From positions 1 to 40,727 of the forward strand of contig JUEP01000018.1 of NCBI GenBank assembly GCA_000817105.1: a stretch of DNA of 40,727 bases, read 5' to 3'. The position numbers and the translations under genes were made by a program. Below are positions 15,181-24,131 of this stretch, piece after piece. The number at the start of each line of letters is the position of its first letter. Position 1 is the stretch's first letter. This stretch comes from a marine actinobacterium MedAcidi-G3 (GTDB taxonomy: Bacteria > Actinomycetota > Acidimicrobiia > Acidimicrobiales > Poriferisodalaceae). Under the pieces are notes generated by a model that made no database searches, had not been told where the DNA came from, and saw only the letters and a program-made list of their open reading frames with translations.

Positions 15181-16731
15181 GTGAGTTGGGAATCAGAAAT
15201 AAACGAGTTACGAGAGAGAGAAGCGTTCGCTGACAAGCTCGGTGGCGAAGACAAAATTGAACGTCAGCATCATTTCGGGAAGCTCACCATTCGCGAACGG
15301 ATCGCCGCTATTGCCGACTCTGAATCGTTTCATGAAATAGGGAAAACAGCTGGCGTCGCGACCTATGACGAAGATGGCAATCTCATTTCCTTGACCCCCT
15401 CCAACTTTCTATTTGGATTGGCGCGCATCGATGAGCGGCCTGTTCTGCTCTCCGGAGATGATTTCACTGTGAGAGGTGGATCTGCTGATGCCACGATTCC
15501 TGAAAAGCGCAACACGGCGGAAGGCATGGCGCTAGAACTGAGACTCCCTCACTTGCGGCTTGTCGATGGTATGGGTGGCGGAGGATCGGTTAAGACAATC
15601 GAAACCGCCGGAAGAACCTACATACCCGTGCTCAAAGGTTGGGAAACCGTAGTGAGACACTTAGCGATCGCTCCCTCTGTTTCGCTTGCTTTGGGATCGG
15701 TCGCCGGAATAGGAGCGGCGCGAGTAGCGACGTCGCATTATTCGCTAATCGTTCGAGAAAGCGCTCAAATGATGATCGCCGGACCGGCCCTAGTTGAACA
15801 GGCCCAATTAGGTGATCACGGCAAAGAAGAATTGGGTCACGCCAATATCCACACAGCCAATGGAGCGATCGATGATGCTGTTGATTCAGAATCTGAGGCA
15901 TTTGAACGGGCTAAAACTTTCCTTTCTTACCTGCCCTCAAACGTTGATGAACTTGCACCGCGAATAGAACCGGAAGACTCAGTTGACAGACGCGACGAAG
16001 AATTGTTGTCCCTAGTTCCGCGAGAACCACGACGCGTTTACCAGATGAGAAAAATTATCGACTCAGTATTTGATGTCGGCTCCTTTTTTGAAATCGGATG
16101 TTCCTGGGGTAAATCGATAATCACCGGCTTTGCTCGTTTGGACGGCTTTCCCGTAGCTGTTTTTGCCGAAGACCCATACCAATACGGAGGAGCATGGACC
16201 GCTGATGGGTGTCGAAAACTTATTCGACTTTTAGATACCGCATCCACGTTCCACCTACCGGTCGTGCACCTTGAGGACTGCCCGGGGTTCCTAATCGGAA
16301 AGGAATCAGAAGAAAGCGCGACCATACGATATGGATCTCAAGTGTTGGCGGCGCTAGGGCAACTAACTACCCCGTTTGCTTGTGTCGTTATCCGAAAAGC
16401 ATTCGGTGTTGCAGGGGCTGCTAACAATAAGCCCGGCTTTTATAGCCATAGGTATGCCTGGCCGTCAGGCGACTGGGGGTCACTTCCTATCGAAGGCGGA
16501 ATAGAAGTGGCTTACAAGCAAGATCTCGCTGACGCAGACGATCCCGATGCACTTCTTGAAGAAATCAGGGAACGACTCAACCGAGTCAGGTCACCTCATC
16601 GAGCCGCCGAATTTTTTGAAATTGAAGAAATTATAGATCCGCGAGATACACGCCCACTCTTGTGTGAGTGGATTGATCTGGCGCAACGGGCGTTAACAAC
16701 TGGACCATCTTCATTTAGTTACCGACCGTGA
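15181..16731 (+). CDS. Acyl-CoA carboxylase, carboxyltransferase (beta) subunit
   Basis: A 516-residue biotin-dependent carboxyltransferase of the propionyl/methylcrotonyl/acetyl-CoA carboxylase group. It moves a carboxyl group from carboxybiotin to an acyl-CoA. Two crotonase-like halves are visible: the N-half starts with KLTIRERIAAIADSESFHEIG and includes GSVAGIGAARVATSHYS, and the C-half starts near VFDVGSFFEIG and contains GFPVAVFAEDP, HLEDCPGFLIGKESEE, and KAFGVAGAANNKPGF. It starts with GTG after AGGA at the right distance. A biotin carboxylase/carrier subunit is not in the window and must be elsewhere. An acyl-CoA dehydrogenase and an SDR follow on the same strand, giving a likely acyl-CoA-degrading operon. 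Sequence alone does not show which acyl-CoA is used. Confidence 0.88.
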   Translation: MSWESEINELREREAFADKLGGEDKIERQHHFGKLTIRERIAAIADSESFHEIGKTAGVATYDEDGNLISLTPSNFLFGLARIDERPVLLSGDDFTVRGGSADATIPEKRNTAEGMALELRLPHLRLVDGMGGGGSVKTIETAGRTYIPVLKGWETVVRHLAIAPSVSLALGSVAGIGAARVATSHYSLIVRESAQMMIAGPALVEQAQLGDHGKEELGHANIHTANGAIDDAVDSESEAFERAKTFLSYLPSNVDELAPRIEPEDSVDRRDEELLSLVPREPRRVYQMRKIIDSVFDVGSFFEIGCSWGKSIITGFARLDGFPVAVFAEDPYQYGGAWTADGCRKLIRLLDTASTFHLPVVHLEDCPGFLIGKESEESATIRYGSQVLAALGQLTTPFACVVIRKAFGVAGAANNKPGFYSHRYAWPSGDWGSLPIEGGIEVAYKQDLADADDPDALLEEIRERLNRVRSPHRAAEFFEIEEIIDPRDTRPLLCEWIDLAQRALTTGPSSFSYRP

Positions 16732-16813
16732 CAGCCGTGCAATATGTGCGATAAAACAGCCCTCAGAATCTCAGCTATCAATATCTAACAACTCACGCAT
16801 TTTAGGAAAATAC

Positions 16814-18064
16814 ATGTACCCGAGCTATAGCGAAGAAGCGGAAACATACCGACAAAAGGTTCAAGCCTTTTTGAGTGAACATTTGCCAGCCAACTGGAGC
16901 GGACTAGGTGCACTTGGCGAAACGGAGAGGGATGTATTCATAGAGGAATGGCGATCTCTTCTGGCTGAGAACAGGCTGCTAGCCGTCTCATGGCCCGAAG
17001 AGTACGGCGGAGCTGGCCTCAGTGAAGTTGAACGGATCGTACTTGCGGAGGAGTTTGCTAAGGCCGGCGTTCCGGAAGGTAATGAAAACGACGCGTTTTC
17101 GATCACCATGGTCGGCAACGCCATCATCCAATGCGGCACTGAAGAACAAAAGAGAACCTTTCTGCCTCGGATAATCAGCGGTGAAGACCGGTGGTGCCAG
17201 GGATACAGCGAACCAAATAGTGGCTCCGATCTAGCCAACCTTGGCGCGCGCGCCGTTCTAGATGGAGATGAGTGGGTAATTAATGGTCAAAAAGTGTGGA
17301 CATCAAGTGGACATACAGCCAACTGGATTTTTGTCCTATGTCGCACAACACCAGAAGCCCCCAAACACAAAGGCATCTCGTTTTTGCTGGTCCCTATGGA
17401 GCAAGAAGGTGTTGAGTGTCGGCCCATCATTAACATCAGTAATCGGCATGACTTCAATGAAGTCTTCTTATCCGACGCCAAGACTCCCAAAGAAAATGTT
17501 GTTGGTGACGTCAACGATGGTTGGAGGGTAGCCAACGTGCTACTCGGTTTCGAACGAGGACATGGGGCTACGACCGATGCTGTTCGATTCAACGATGAAC
17601 TTCAAAGAGTTCGCGCGGTAGCTGAAGAACGTGGCGCTACCAAAGACCCACTCATGCGACAAGATTTTGCGCGAGCCCACAGCAAAGTCGAAATCATGAA
17701 ATGGATGGGCCAGCGTCAAGTCACCTCAGTGCTGGCGGGAAATCCGCCCGGGCCTGAATCCTCCTTACACAAGCTTCTTTGGAGCGAATACCACACTTGG
17801 TTTACTGCAAAAACCATGCATATTCTTGGAGCAGACGCCATGACCCCGAACGGGCGAGAAGCCGCACACGGGATACAAACCGACGCGATCGGAGCAGAGT
17901 TTTCTAGCCTGGCTTGGGTTCAAACAATGCTTGGAGCGCGGCCCGGAACTATTTACGCTGGTACATCAGAAGTTCAGCGAAACATTGTGGGCGACCGGGT
18001 ATTGGGTCTACCACGCGAGCCACGTGCCGATAGTGGGCCTTGGAATGAAATTGGAAAAAGTTGA
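16814..18064 (+). CDS. Acyl-CoA dehydrogenase (FadE-like, long N-terminal helix type)
   Basis: A 416-residue flavoprotein of the acyl-CoA dehydrogenase family, of the variant common in actinobacterial fatty-acid, steroid and terpenoid breakdown. Seen in order: an N-terminal helical domain (SWPEEYGGAGLSEVERIVLAEEFAKAG), the flavin-binding YSEPNSGSDLANLGARA, WVINGQKVWTSSGHTANWIF, a beta-domain DGWRVANVLLGFERG segment, and the C-terminal GTIYAGTSEVQRNIVGDRVLGLP helix. The C-terminal AGTSEVQRN matches the region that holds the catalytic Glu in many members, though in related enzymes the base lies earlier, so I do not assign it. It sits 82 bases after the carboxyltransferase and 26 bases before an SDR, suggesting one operon for degrading an unknown acyl-CoA. 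Confidence 0.9.
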   Translation: MYPSYSEEAETYRQKVQAFLSEHLPANWSGLGALGETERDVFIEEWRSLLAENRLLAVSWPEEYGGAGLSEVERIVLAEEFAKAGVPEGNENDAFSITMVGNAIIQCGTEEQKRTFLPRIISGEDRWCQGYSEPNSGSDLANLGARAVLDGDEWVINGQKVWTSSGHTANWIFVLCRTTPEAPKHKGISFLLVPMEQEGVECRPIINISNRHDFNEVFLSDAKTPKENVVGDVNDGWRVANVLLGFERGHGATTDAVRFNDELQRVRAVAEERGATKDPLMRQDFARAHSKVEIMKWMGQRQVTSVLAGNPPGPESSLHKLLWSEYHTWFTAKTMHILGADAMTPNGREAAHGIQTDAIGAEFSSLAWVQTMLGARPGTIYAGTSEVQRNIVGDRVLGLPREPRADSGPWNEIGKS

Positions 18065-18090
18065 TCTAACCGCTTTAGGGGGAACACAAA

Positions 18091-18861
18091 ATGGAATTAC
18101 GACTTGACGGGAAAACAGCGCTCGTAACTGGCGGATCTGCTGGGATCGGAAAAGGCATCGCGAAAGCATTTGCTGATGCCGGTGCTCAAGTCATGATCAC
18201 TAGCCGCAAAGCTGATAAGTGTGAGGACGCCCTCGCCGATATTGGAGGGGATAGTGACTACATCACCTCCCACATAGGGCAGCTCGAAGAAGCTGAACGA
18301 GTTATCGATGGCACCATTCAACGTTTCGGAGCGGTTGACATCCTGGTAAATAACGCCGCGACGAATCCTTGGGCTGGACCAATGATTGATTGCGACGTCC
18401 CCCGATTAGACAAGACCTACGAAGTGAATCTTCGCGCACCGTTGCAGTGGACCCAGACAGCGTGGCAAAAGTGGATGGAAGAAAATGGTGGCTCAGTCAT
18501 CAACATCTCTTCCGTCGGTGGGTACACCACTAGTGAGGCATTAGGCGTGTATTGCATGTTCAAAGATGCTCTCATGCACATGACCCGGCAATTGGCCGCA
18601 GAACTCGGGCCTAAGGTCAGAGTGAACTGCATTGCCCCGGGCCTTATCCGCACTGACTTCGCCAAAGTGCTGTGGGACGGGCCGCGTGGTCAAATGATCT
18701 CGGACATGTTGCCGATGCGACGCTTAGGAGAGCCAGAAGATATTGGCGAAGCCGCCCTTTATCTATCAGCTGGCGCTACTTGGATGACCGGAAACACTAT
18801 GACTATTGACGGGGGCGAACTTATTCGTATTGCCGGCGAGTTACCTCTCGAAGAGGATTGA
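18091..18861 (+). CDS. Short-chain dehydrogenase/reductase
   Basis: A classical SDR of 256 residues that oxidises or reduces an alcohol/ketone with NAD(P). It has TGGSAGIG (13-20), NNAA (87-90), the active-site Ser in INISSVGG (about 140) and the catalytic pair Tyr154 and Lys158 in YCMFK. Helix MTRQLAAELGPKVRVNCIAPGLIRTDF and the C-terminal YLSAGATWMTGNTMTIDGGE end the domain as in 3-oxoacyl-reductase and 3-hydroxyacyl-CoA dehydrogenase-like SDRs. The Arg in SRKAD after the second strand favours NADP(H). It lies 26 bases after an acyl-CoA dehydrogenase and its stop codon overlaps the next gene, so it belongs to the same operon. Confidence 0.9.
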   Translation: MELRLDGKTALVTGGSAGIGKGIAKAFADAGAQVMITSRKADKCEDALADIGGDSDYITSHIGQLEEAERVIDGTIQRFGAVDILVNNAATNPWAGPMIDCDVPRLDKTYEVNLRAPLQWTQTAWQKWMEENGGSVINISSVGGYTTSEALGVYCMFKDALMHMTRQLAAELGPKVRVNCIAPGLIRTDFAKVLWDGPRGQMISDMLPMRRLGEPEDIGEAALYLSAGATWMTGNTMTIDGGELIRIAGELPLEED

Positions 18862-19238
18862 CTCCTTCAAATTGGCGGGTAGTACCACTATTGCTGTGGA
18901 CTTACGCAGTATGGATTTCTCGATCCAGAACGGTACTTCTCAATAACGAGTTGAGTTCGACTGGAGTCACGTGGCGCCTGCTCGTCGCAGGAGTTTTCCT
19001 AATGCTGGCCTCAACTTTCCTGTTCCAGCTAGCGCGAGGCGCCTCAAGCTGGAGACTCCTCCAAGCCTTGGGGGTTTGGTCCGTCGGGTTCTGGGTTATT
19101 CGAGGGGGAGACATTTTGCTTGATTCCCAATGGAGCTTGGGTTTCAAAACAGTTCACACATTGTTGATGTTTGGAACGTTCATATTGGTGGCCTTGTCTA
19201 TGACTGGCAGAACAACTAGCTCACCGACACGAGGCTAG
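18858..19238 (+). CDS. Small integral membrane protein of unknown function
   Basis: A 126-residue hydrophobic protein starting with TTG, which overlaps the preceding SDR stop codon by four bases. That implies translational coupling. I see about four membrane segments: LLLWTYAVWI (8-18), LLVAGVFLMLASTFLFQL (41-58), ALGVWSVGFWVIRGGDILL (70-88) and TVHTLLMFGTFILVALSM (99-116), with short charged loops. I do not recognise the family. The operon context is acyl-CoA degradation, but nothing in the protein itself says what it does. The 3' end overlaps the convergent hydrolase gene by 23 bases. Confidence 0.6.
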   Translation: MTPSNWRVVPLLLWTYAVWISRSRTVLLNNELSSTGVTWRLLVAGVFLMLASTFLFQLARGASSWRLLQALGVWSVGFWVIRGGDILLDSQWSLGFKTVHTLLMFGTFILVALSMTGRTTSSPTRG

Positions 19239-19950
19239 AAAACCAATTCCACACCACTGCAGGATCCTCAACCATCACGTTGTGGCCTGACCCATAGAAA
19301 ACATGCGGCTCGCCAGTAGACATAGCGACATGATCGCTCGGCGACACGAGCGGATCATGTTCCCCCAGAGACATGTGCACAGGTGTCGATAGCCCGCTGA
19401 AAAGTTGAGTAAATGGCGGCGAGCCTTCGACGACCAGGACAGTCCTAGGGTCTTGACAGACTCTCCATCCATCTTTGTCTTGCACGATCCCAGATTCGAC
19501 CAGAGGACTATTCGCATCCACTAGGCCAAGCAGTCCCGATAGTTTCAAGAACCAATCAGCAGCTCCAGCTCGGTCATCAAAAAGTCGCGCCGGTTTTGCT
19601 GCAACTTCAGGAAGCTTGGAAAGTTCCGTCTCTGTCCAAAGTAACTTCACTCCGATAGTTGCTAACACCAGCGGTGTTGCGCCAAAAAATCCGGTCGCCA
19701 AAGCTGCACCCACCCCGCCCCCCATCGAATGCCCAAGCACCACATAGGGTTCGTCTACCTCAAGTAGCTCACTCACGTCTGATGCCATGGCATCGAAAGA
19801 ATATGAGTCGGACCACTTAGCAGAACCGTGACCAGGCAAGTCAGGTGCGATAATGCGACCGGAATAATTAGCACTATGTACGAACGAGTCCCAAACTCGG
19901 CCAGTTGCGCCAAGTCCATGTAACAAGACAATCGTCGGTTGATGGGCCAT
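19216..19950 (-). CDS. Alpha/beta hydrolase
   Basis: A 244-residue alpha/beta-fold hydrolase. The oxyanion loop HGLGATG (11-17), nucleophile elbow GHSMGG (Ser75), Asp in GEHDP (about 199) and His in GSGHNVMVEDP (about 223) make up a full catalytic triad at standard spacing. The cap region between about residues 100 and 160 is short. Such proteins cleave esters, lactones or C-C bonds, and the substrate cannot be assigned. No signal peptide is present, so it is cytoplasmic. It is transcribed toward the small membrane protein gene and overlaps its end by 23 bases. It diverges from the MFS transporter gene, with 128 bases between them. Confidence 0.9.
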   Translation of the reverse strand: MAHQPTIVLLHGLGATGRVWDSFVHSANYSGRIIAPDLPGHGSAKWSDSYSFDAMASDVSELLEVDEPYVVLGHSMGGGVGAALATGFFGATPLVLATIGVKLLWTETELSKLPEVAAKPARLFDDRAGAADWFLKLSGLLGLVDANSPLVESGIVQDKDGWRVCQDPRTVLVVEGSPPFTQLFSGLSTPVHMSLGEHDPLVSPSDHVAMSTGEPHVFYGSGHNVMVEDPAVVWNWFSSLVSVS

Positions 19951-20078
19951 CAGGTCAATAGTAATTGCAATTTAAGGGAACCTAGAATTATCAATGAGTT
20001 AAGTGGCGTTTAGCTACTATTTATCCTTTTACAGTGTTCAACAGAGCGAAGGCAGCTTTGTGATGGCACCATATAGCG

Positions 20079-21341
20079 ATGCCTCGTAACCGAACACCCT
20101 TCCGAGGATGGAAGGTTGTTAATGCAGGCATTCTGATTCAGTTCATCCAAAGTGCTTTAATCATGCAAGCGATGGGTAGCTACCTCGTGGTGCTTGAGCG
20201 TCAATTTGGATGGAGCAAGTCGGTTCTTTCGGCAGCGTTTTCAGTAAACCGTTTCGAATCAGCACTTTTGGGGCCTCTGCAGGGTTGGATGCTCGACCGA
20301 TACGGCCCGAAACGAATCGCGAGAATAGGTTCGTTTTTCCTAATAATCGGATTTGTCTGGTTTAGCCGTATACAAAATCTGTGGGAATTTTTTGCCTCGT
20401 TCTTGTTTATAGCGATTGGTGCCGGCCTAAGCGGTTTCCTGACCGTGACAGTCGCCATAGTTCGCTGGTTCGAACGCCGACGAGCCCGTGCCTTAGCTAC
20501 CGGAAGCTTAGGCTTCGCTGCTGGGGGACTAGCGGTACCCGTAGTGGTGTGGTCCATGAACACAAACGGTTGGCGCAGTACAGCTTCAGTATCTGGGGTC
20601 ATGGCGGGTATAGCGGTCTATTTCTTTGCTCGGTACCTTGATGGCTATCCCAGCGATTACGGAGAAAATGTCGATGGGATGCCTCCCGAAGAAGTAGCGG
20701 AAGCCCCGGTCGCCGAAGGATTAACCTCCATTCATTTCACAGCCAAAGAGGCCATCAGAACGCGTGCTTTTTGGATGATTTCTTTAGGTCATATGAGCGC
20801 TTTGTTTGTTGTCGGGGCTGTTATGGCTCATCTTGCTTTGTTCCTAACCTCCGAACGTGGCTATTCGTTACAGCAAGCGAGTTTTGTCGGTGCTGCGCTT
20901 CCGATAATGCAAATAGTCGGTATGACAATCGGTGGCGCCTTGGGAGACAAAGTCAACAAGCGCCTAATAGCTTCAGTGGCGATGTTTGGGCATGCCGGGG
21001 GGATTCTTGTACTTGCCTTCACTCAAAGTGGATGGATGATTGGGGTTTTTGTTGTCCTGCACGGACTGGCTTGGGGAGCTCGAGGTCCACTAATGCAGGC
21101 ACTCCGTGCTGACTACTTCGGTGCGTCCTCTTTCGGTTTCATAATGGGCCTCAGCTCTCTAATTGTGATGCTAGGAACGGTGTTGGGACCCATAATTGCA
21201 GGCGTCTTGGCGGATCTGACCGGAAGCTACCGGTTAGGTTTCATCGTCCTGGCTGTTCTCGCCGCCCTGGGCATGATGTTCTTCGTCTTGGCGACTCCCC
21301 CTAGTCCGCCCAAGCGGGGCTTCACTCCAAGCATCGATTAA
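20079..21341 (+). CDS. MFS transporter, monocarboxylate/oxalate-formate porter-like
   Basis: A 420-residue major facilitator carrier with about twelve membrane segments, a cytoplasmic N-terminus (FRGWKVVNAG) and a central charged loop (about 195-225, EEVAEAPVAEG). The loop between TM2 and TM3 (PLQGWMLDRYGPKRIARIG) is a form of the MFS signature G-x-L-x-D-R-x-G-R/K-R. The Trp-containing start (FRGWKVVNAGILIQF) is common in the oxalate/formate antiporter and monocarboxylate porter group. It probably imports or exports an organic acid by proton or anion coupling. Its last 108 bases overlap the end of the convergent YihY-family gene. The substrate is not known. Confidence 0.87.
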   Translation: MPRNRTPFRGWKVVNAGILIQFIQSALIMQAMGSYLVVLERQFGWSKSVLSAAFSVNRFESALLGPLQGWMLDRYGPKRIARIGSFFLIIGFVWFSRIQNLWEFFASFLFIAIGAGLSGFLTVTVAIVRWFERRRARALATGSLGFAAGGLAVPVVVWSMNTNGWRSTASVSGVMAGIAVYFFARYLDGYPSDYGENVDGMPPEEVAEAPVAEGLTSIHFTAKEAIRTRAFWMISLGHMSALFVVGAVMAHLALFLTSERGYSLQQASFVGAALPIMQIVGMTIGGALGDKVNKRLIASVAMFGHAGGILVLAFTQSGWMIGVFVVLHGLAWGARGPLMQALRADYFGASSFGFIMGLSSLIVMLGTVLGPIIAGVLADLTGSYRLGFIVLAVLAALGMMFFVLATPPSPPKRGFTPSID

Positions 21342-22178
21342 TACGGACTCCGCTTCAGCTGCTAACAGCATCGATGAAGCCGAAAGATATAACCAGATAA
21401 GCAAGACGGCGACAGCACCCAAGGATCCGAAAGTTGCTTGTAGCTGATCGGCTGAAGCTGCAGCAACGCTCATCCCGAACGTTCCTCCGATCCAAATAAG
21501 ACCACCAATGGCGACAGCGACGACCCGTGCTCGCTTACGCGTGGAGGGACCGACCACCATGCGATATATCCAACCCAATGACATAGAAGCAAGTACAAGC
21601 ACCAGCGGCCAACGTGCAGCTTCTAACCAAGGACGAGCCTTATCAGTGAAGCCGATCGCTTCGAGTGTTCTTGGAAAGGCAATGACGCTCCAAATCACGA
21701 CAGTGGTGACAACCATCGCGACAATAGAAAGCTTCAACGCAAAGATTCGTCCCTGTATCCAGTTATGTGGACTCTTCCTGGCATGAGCAATTCGTATTGC
21801 CATAACAGATGAATTAAAGGCATTGGAGACGAGCCACAACAACCCGAATAGCCCTATACCCAAACTGATCCCCACTCGCCCTTCCCCGATAGATGTGACA
21901 CCTCGGAGTTGGGTAACCACCAATTTCCCAGCTTCGTTTGGCAGCGCATCAGTCAGTGGTTCCAGTTGGTCGGCCACCTCGTAAGGTTCGGCTACTAAAC
22001 CATAAATCGATACAACTGCTACAACAGCGGGGACTAGCGCCAACGCAAAAAAATAGGCAACCCCGGCGGCAGCAAGCAAAGTGTGATGGTCAGATACGTT
22101 GGATGTGAATTGACGAAATAGCTGCCAGAACCCGGTACGTCGGCGCCCAGTGCCGCGGACAGATCGGGAACTGTTCAT
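21234..22178 (-). CDS. YihY/BrkB-family inner membrane protein
   Basis: An integral membrane protein of 314 residues from ATG 22178, the usual size of YihY/virulence factor BrkB proteins. The N-terminal FWQLFRQFTSNVSDHHTLLAAAGVAYFFALALVPAVVAVVSIYGL is the family's opening motif. Further membrane segments are GIGLFGLLWLVSNAF, LSIVAMVVTTVVIWSVI, WPLVLVLASMSLGWIY, VVAVAIGGLIWIGGTFGM and FGSLGAVAVLLIWLYLSASSMLLAAE. An in-frame start at 22274 would overlap the divergent P450 start and adds an untypical 32-residue leader, so I prefer 22178. The hydrophilic tail (GRTRGSRQDEEHH, about 290-314) is encoded opposite the MFS gene end. The biochemical role of the family is not well established. Confidence 0.85.
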   Translation of the reverse strand: MNSSRSVRGTGRRRTGFWQLFRQFTSNVSDHHTLLAAAGVAYFFALALVPAVVAVVSIYGLVAEPYEVADQLEPLTDALPNEAGKLVVTQLRGVTSIGEGRVGISLGIGLFGLLWLVSNAFNSSVMAIRIAHARKSPHNWIQGRIFALKLSIVAMVVTTVVIWSVIAFPRTLEAIGFTDKARPWLEAARWPLVLVLASMSLGWIYRMVVGPSTRKRARVVAVAIGGLIWIGGTFGMSVAAASADQLQATFGSLGAVAVLLIWLYLSASSMLLAAEAESVLIDAWSEAPLGRTRGSRQDEEHHAQGGENSQDDET

Positions 22179-22268
22179 GCCAACAGGTTGCCAGCGAAAT
22201 AGCTCTCCACCAACTATCTGGAAGTAAGCCCAACCGGACCTAGTCGAAGTCGTGCTAATAACAGACAT

Positions 22269-23576
22269 ATGCAAAGTGACCGTTTATTCGATCCGGCTAC
22301 CTACACAAACGGAGTTCCGTACGACTTGATTGCCAAAATGAGAGAAGCTGCTCCGGTTCATTGGATCGAAGAGCCCTCGGTGATGGGATGGGAAGAAGGT
22401 CCCGGATATTGGGCCGTGCTTACCCATGAATTAGTGAATCGAGTACTTCGCGACCCGGCCAGCTTTTCCTCGCATCTCGGTGCTACCCAAATTCGAGATC
22501 CGGGCACATCGGACATGCTTGCCTTTGTCCAGAGAATGATGCTGAATCAAGATCCACCCAGTCACACTCGCCTTCGCCGGTTACTCACCAGGTCCTTCAC
22601 CCCCCGAGCTATAGCGAAACTCGAAAACCGAATAGCGGAACGCGCGGAGCAAATAGTGGTCAGACTGGCACCCCTGGGTCATGCTGATTTCGCAAAAGAA
22701 GCCGGTGAATTGCCCTTAATGACTCTGGCCGAGATCATGGGCGTACCCGAACAAGACCGGATGTTGTTGTTTGATTGGAGCAACAGAGTGATCGGGTATC
22801 AGGACACCGAATATTCGACTTCGGACCAATTCGATCCGCAAACGGGTACTGAGATGGCACTCAAGACGCGAGCGATTCGTAACCAAATTGGACCTGATAA
22901 AGACGGACGCATGCCAGACCCAAGATCGCGCGAAGGGCTCGCGGACATGTATTTCTATGCTGGAGAATTAGCCCAATATCGGAGACAGCACCCAGGTGAT
23001 GACGTGGTGTCAACATTGCTGGCAATCACGGACGAGCAAGGAGCCATTACCACCGAGGAATTCGAGACGATGTTCTTTCTGTTTGCTGTAGCAGGAAATG
23101 AAACTCTCAGAAACGGGATCCCTGGGGGCATGCTGGCACTCCTCAAACATCCGGACCAGATGAATAAATTAATTAACAACCAAGAACTGCTTCCCTCTGC
23201 GGTTGAAGAGATGTTGCGTTATGCGCCTCCCGTTATTCATTTTCGAAGAACTGCTACTGAAGACCTAGAGCTCGGAAACACGCAGATCCGCAAAGGCGAC
23301 AAAGTAGTCGTCTACCACGCGGGCGCTAATCGCGACCCTCAGGTGTTTGAAGACCCCGACGAGTTCAATATTGAGAGAACTCCAAATGAGCACGTCACAT
23401 TTGGGGCTGGTCCACATTTTTGTTTAGGTGCCCACCTTGCTCGCATGCAAATGACTGCCATCTTCAAGCAAGCACTTGCGCGACTCCCCAATCTTTCTCT
23501 CAACGGAAAACCGGAACATCTGGTTTCTAACTTTCAAAACGGCTTAAAACATCTCCCAATCAAATGGGGTGTTTAG
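22269..23576 (+). CDS. Cytochrome P450, CYP124/125/142-like
   Basis: A soluble bacterial P450 of 435 residues. The I-helix AGNET (275-279) has Asn-Glu where many P450s have an acidic-Thr pair, as in actinobacterial steroid and methyl-branched lipid hydroxylases. ExxR is Glu314-Arg317 (EEMLR), the PERF-like region is DEFNIER, and the haem loop FGAGPHFCLGAHLAR places the thiolate at Cys385. The MMLNQDPPSHTRLRRLLTRSFTPRAI segment is the usual C-helix. It would hydroxylate an unreactive carbon with electrons from an unlinked ferredoxin; none is encoded here. No clear Shine-Dalgarno sequence precedes the ATG, so leaderless initiation is possible. It is first in a collinear catabolic gene run. CYP125/142-like substrate (sterol side chain) is a guess from motif resemblance. 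Confidence 0.9.
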   Translation: MQSDRLFDPATYTNGVPYDLIAKMREAAPVHWIEEPSVMGWEEGPGYWAVLTHELVNRVLRDPASFSSHLGATQIRDPGTSDMLAFVQRMMLNQDPPSHTRLRRLLTRSFTPRAIAKLENRIAERAEQIVVRLAPLGHADFAKEAGELPLMTLAEIMGVPEQDRMLLFDWSNRVIGYQDTEYSTSDQFDPQTGTEMALKTRAIRNQIGPDKDGRMPDPRSREGLADMYFYAGELAQYRRQHPGDDVVSTLLAITDEQGAITTEEFETMFFLFAVAGNETLRNGIPGGMLALLKHPDQMNKLINNQELLPSAVEEMLRYAPPVIHFRRTATEDLELGNTQIRKGDKVVVYHAGANRDPQVFEDPDEFNIERTPNEHVTFGAGPHFCLGAHLARMQMTAIFKQALARLPNLSLNGKPEHLVSNFQNGLKHLPIKWGV

Positions 23577-23647
23577 ATATTTCTCAGATCTTGCGCACCG
23601 CATGGCTCATCATGCACGTCGAGAGATTTCGCAGCACAGTGCCAACT

Positions 23648-23682
23648 GTCCCGAAGAACTTCAGACAAAGATCTCTCGGGAC
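23648..23682 (+). promoter_or_regulatory. Inverted repeat just upstream of the PaaI-like thioesterase
   Basis: GTCCCGA (23648-23654) and TCGGGAC (23676-23682) can pair around a 21-base loop, ending 14 bases before the ATG. CGAGAGAT (23620-23627) and ATCTCTCG (23671-23678) form a competing pair. The start codon has no clear Shine-Dalgarno sequence. It may be a weak P450 terminator, an operator, or chance. Confidence 0.3.
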
Positions 23683-23696
23683 GCTACGGTGCGTCC

Positions 23697-24131
23697 ATGG
23701 GATTGACCTTTGAACACTGGAATCCTGAAACGGCGGAACGCTTCAAAAAGTTTGAGCCCCAACAGGGTATCGACGGGTTTCTAGGAATACGGATCGACCA
23801 CGTTGAACCTGGCAAGCTAACAGCTTCGTTTGACGTGACCGATGAGATGATCACCATGATCGGGAATATGCATGGCGGTTGTCTCTCAGCCTTTTGTGAT
23901 CATGTACTTGGCGTAGTTCTTTACCCGGTGATGGCGAAAGGTTCATGGGCCGCCACGACAGAGTTCAAAATAAACTTATTGAAACCGGTCAAGGAAGGAA
24001 CGTGTACAGCTATGGCGTCTGTAATTTCCATGAGTCGGACTACCGCAGTTGTAAGAATCGATGTCACTAATGGCGATCGTTTGGTGGCAGCAGCGCAGGG
24101 AACGTGCCTGATAATGGCACCCAAATCATGA
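23697..24131 (+). CDS. PaaI-like hotdog thioesterase
   Basis: A 144-residue single-hotdog protein of the PaaI/acyl-CoA thioesterase group. The segment MHGGCLSAFCDHVLG carries the HGG motif and the helix with the Asp that aligns with the catalytic acid of PaaI. The following TTEFKINLLKPVKEG and CTAMASVISMSRTTAVVRIDV strands end the domain. It would hydrolyse acyl- or aryl-CoA thioesters, which in such pathways rescues CoA from dead-end intermediates. Its stop codon overlaps the next gene's ATG (ATGA, 24128-24131), so it is translationally coupled to the LLM oxidoreductase. The preceding P450 is 120 bases away. Confidence 0.87.
   Translation: MGLTFEHWNPETAERFKKFEPQQGIDGFLGIRIDHVEPGKLTASFDVTDEMITMIGNMHGGCLSAFCDHVLGVVLYPVMAKGSWAATTEFKINLLKPVKEGTCTAMASVISMSRTTAVVRIDVTNGDRLVAAAQGTCLIMAPKS

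Noticed and set aside
20201-20602. A 133-residue minus-strand frame opposite the MFS gene
   Set aside because: It lies inside well-supported MFS membrane segments and shows no domain.
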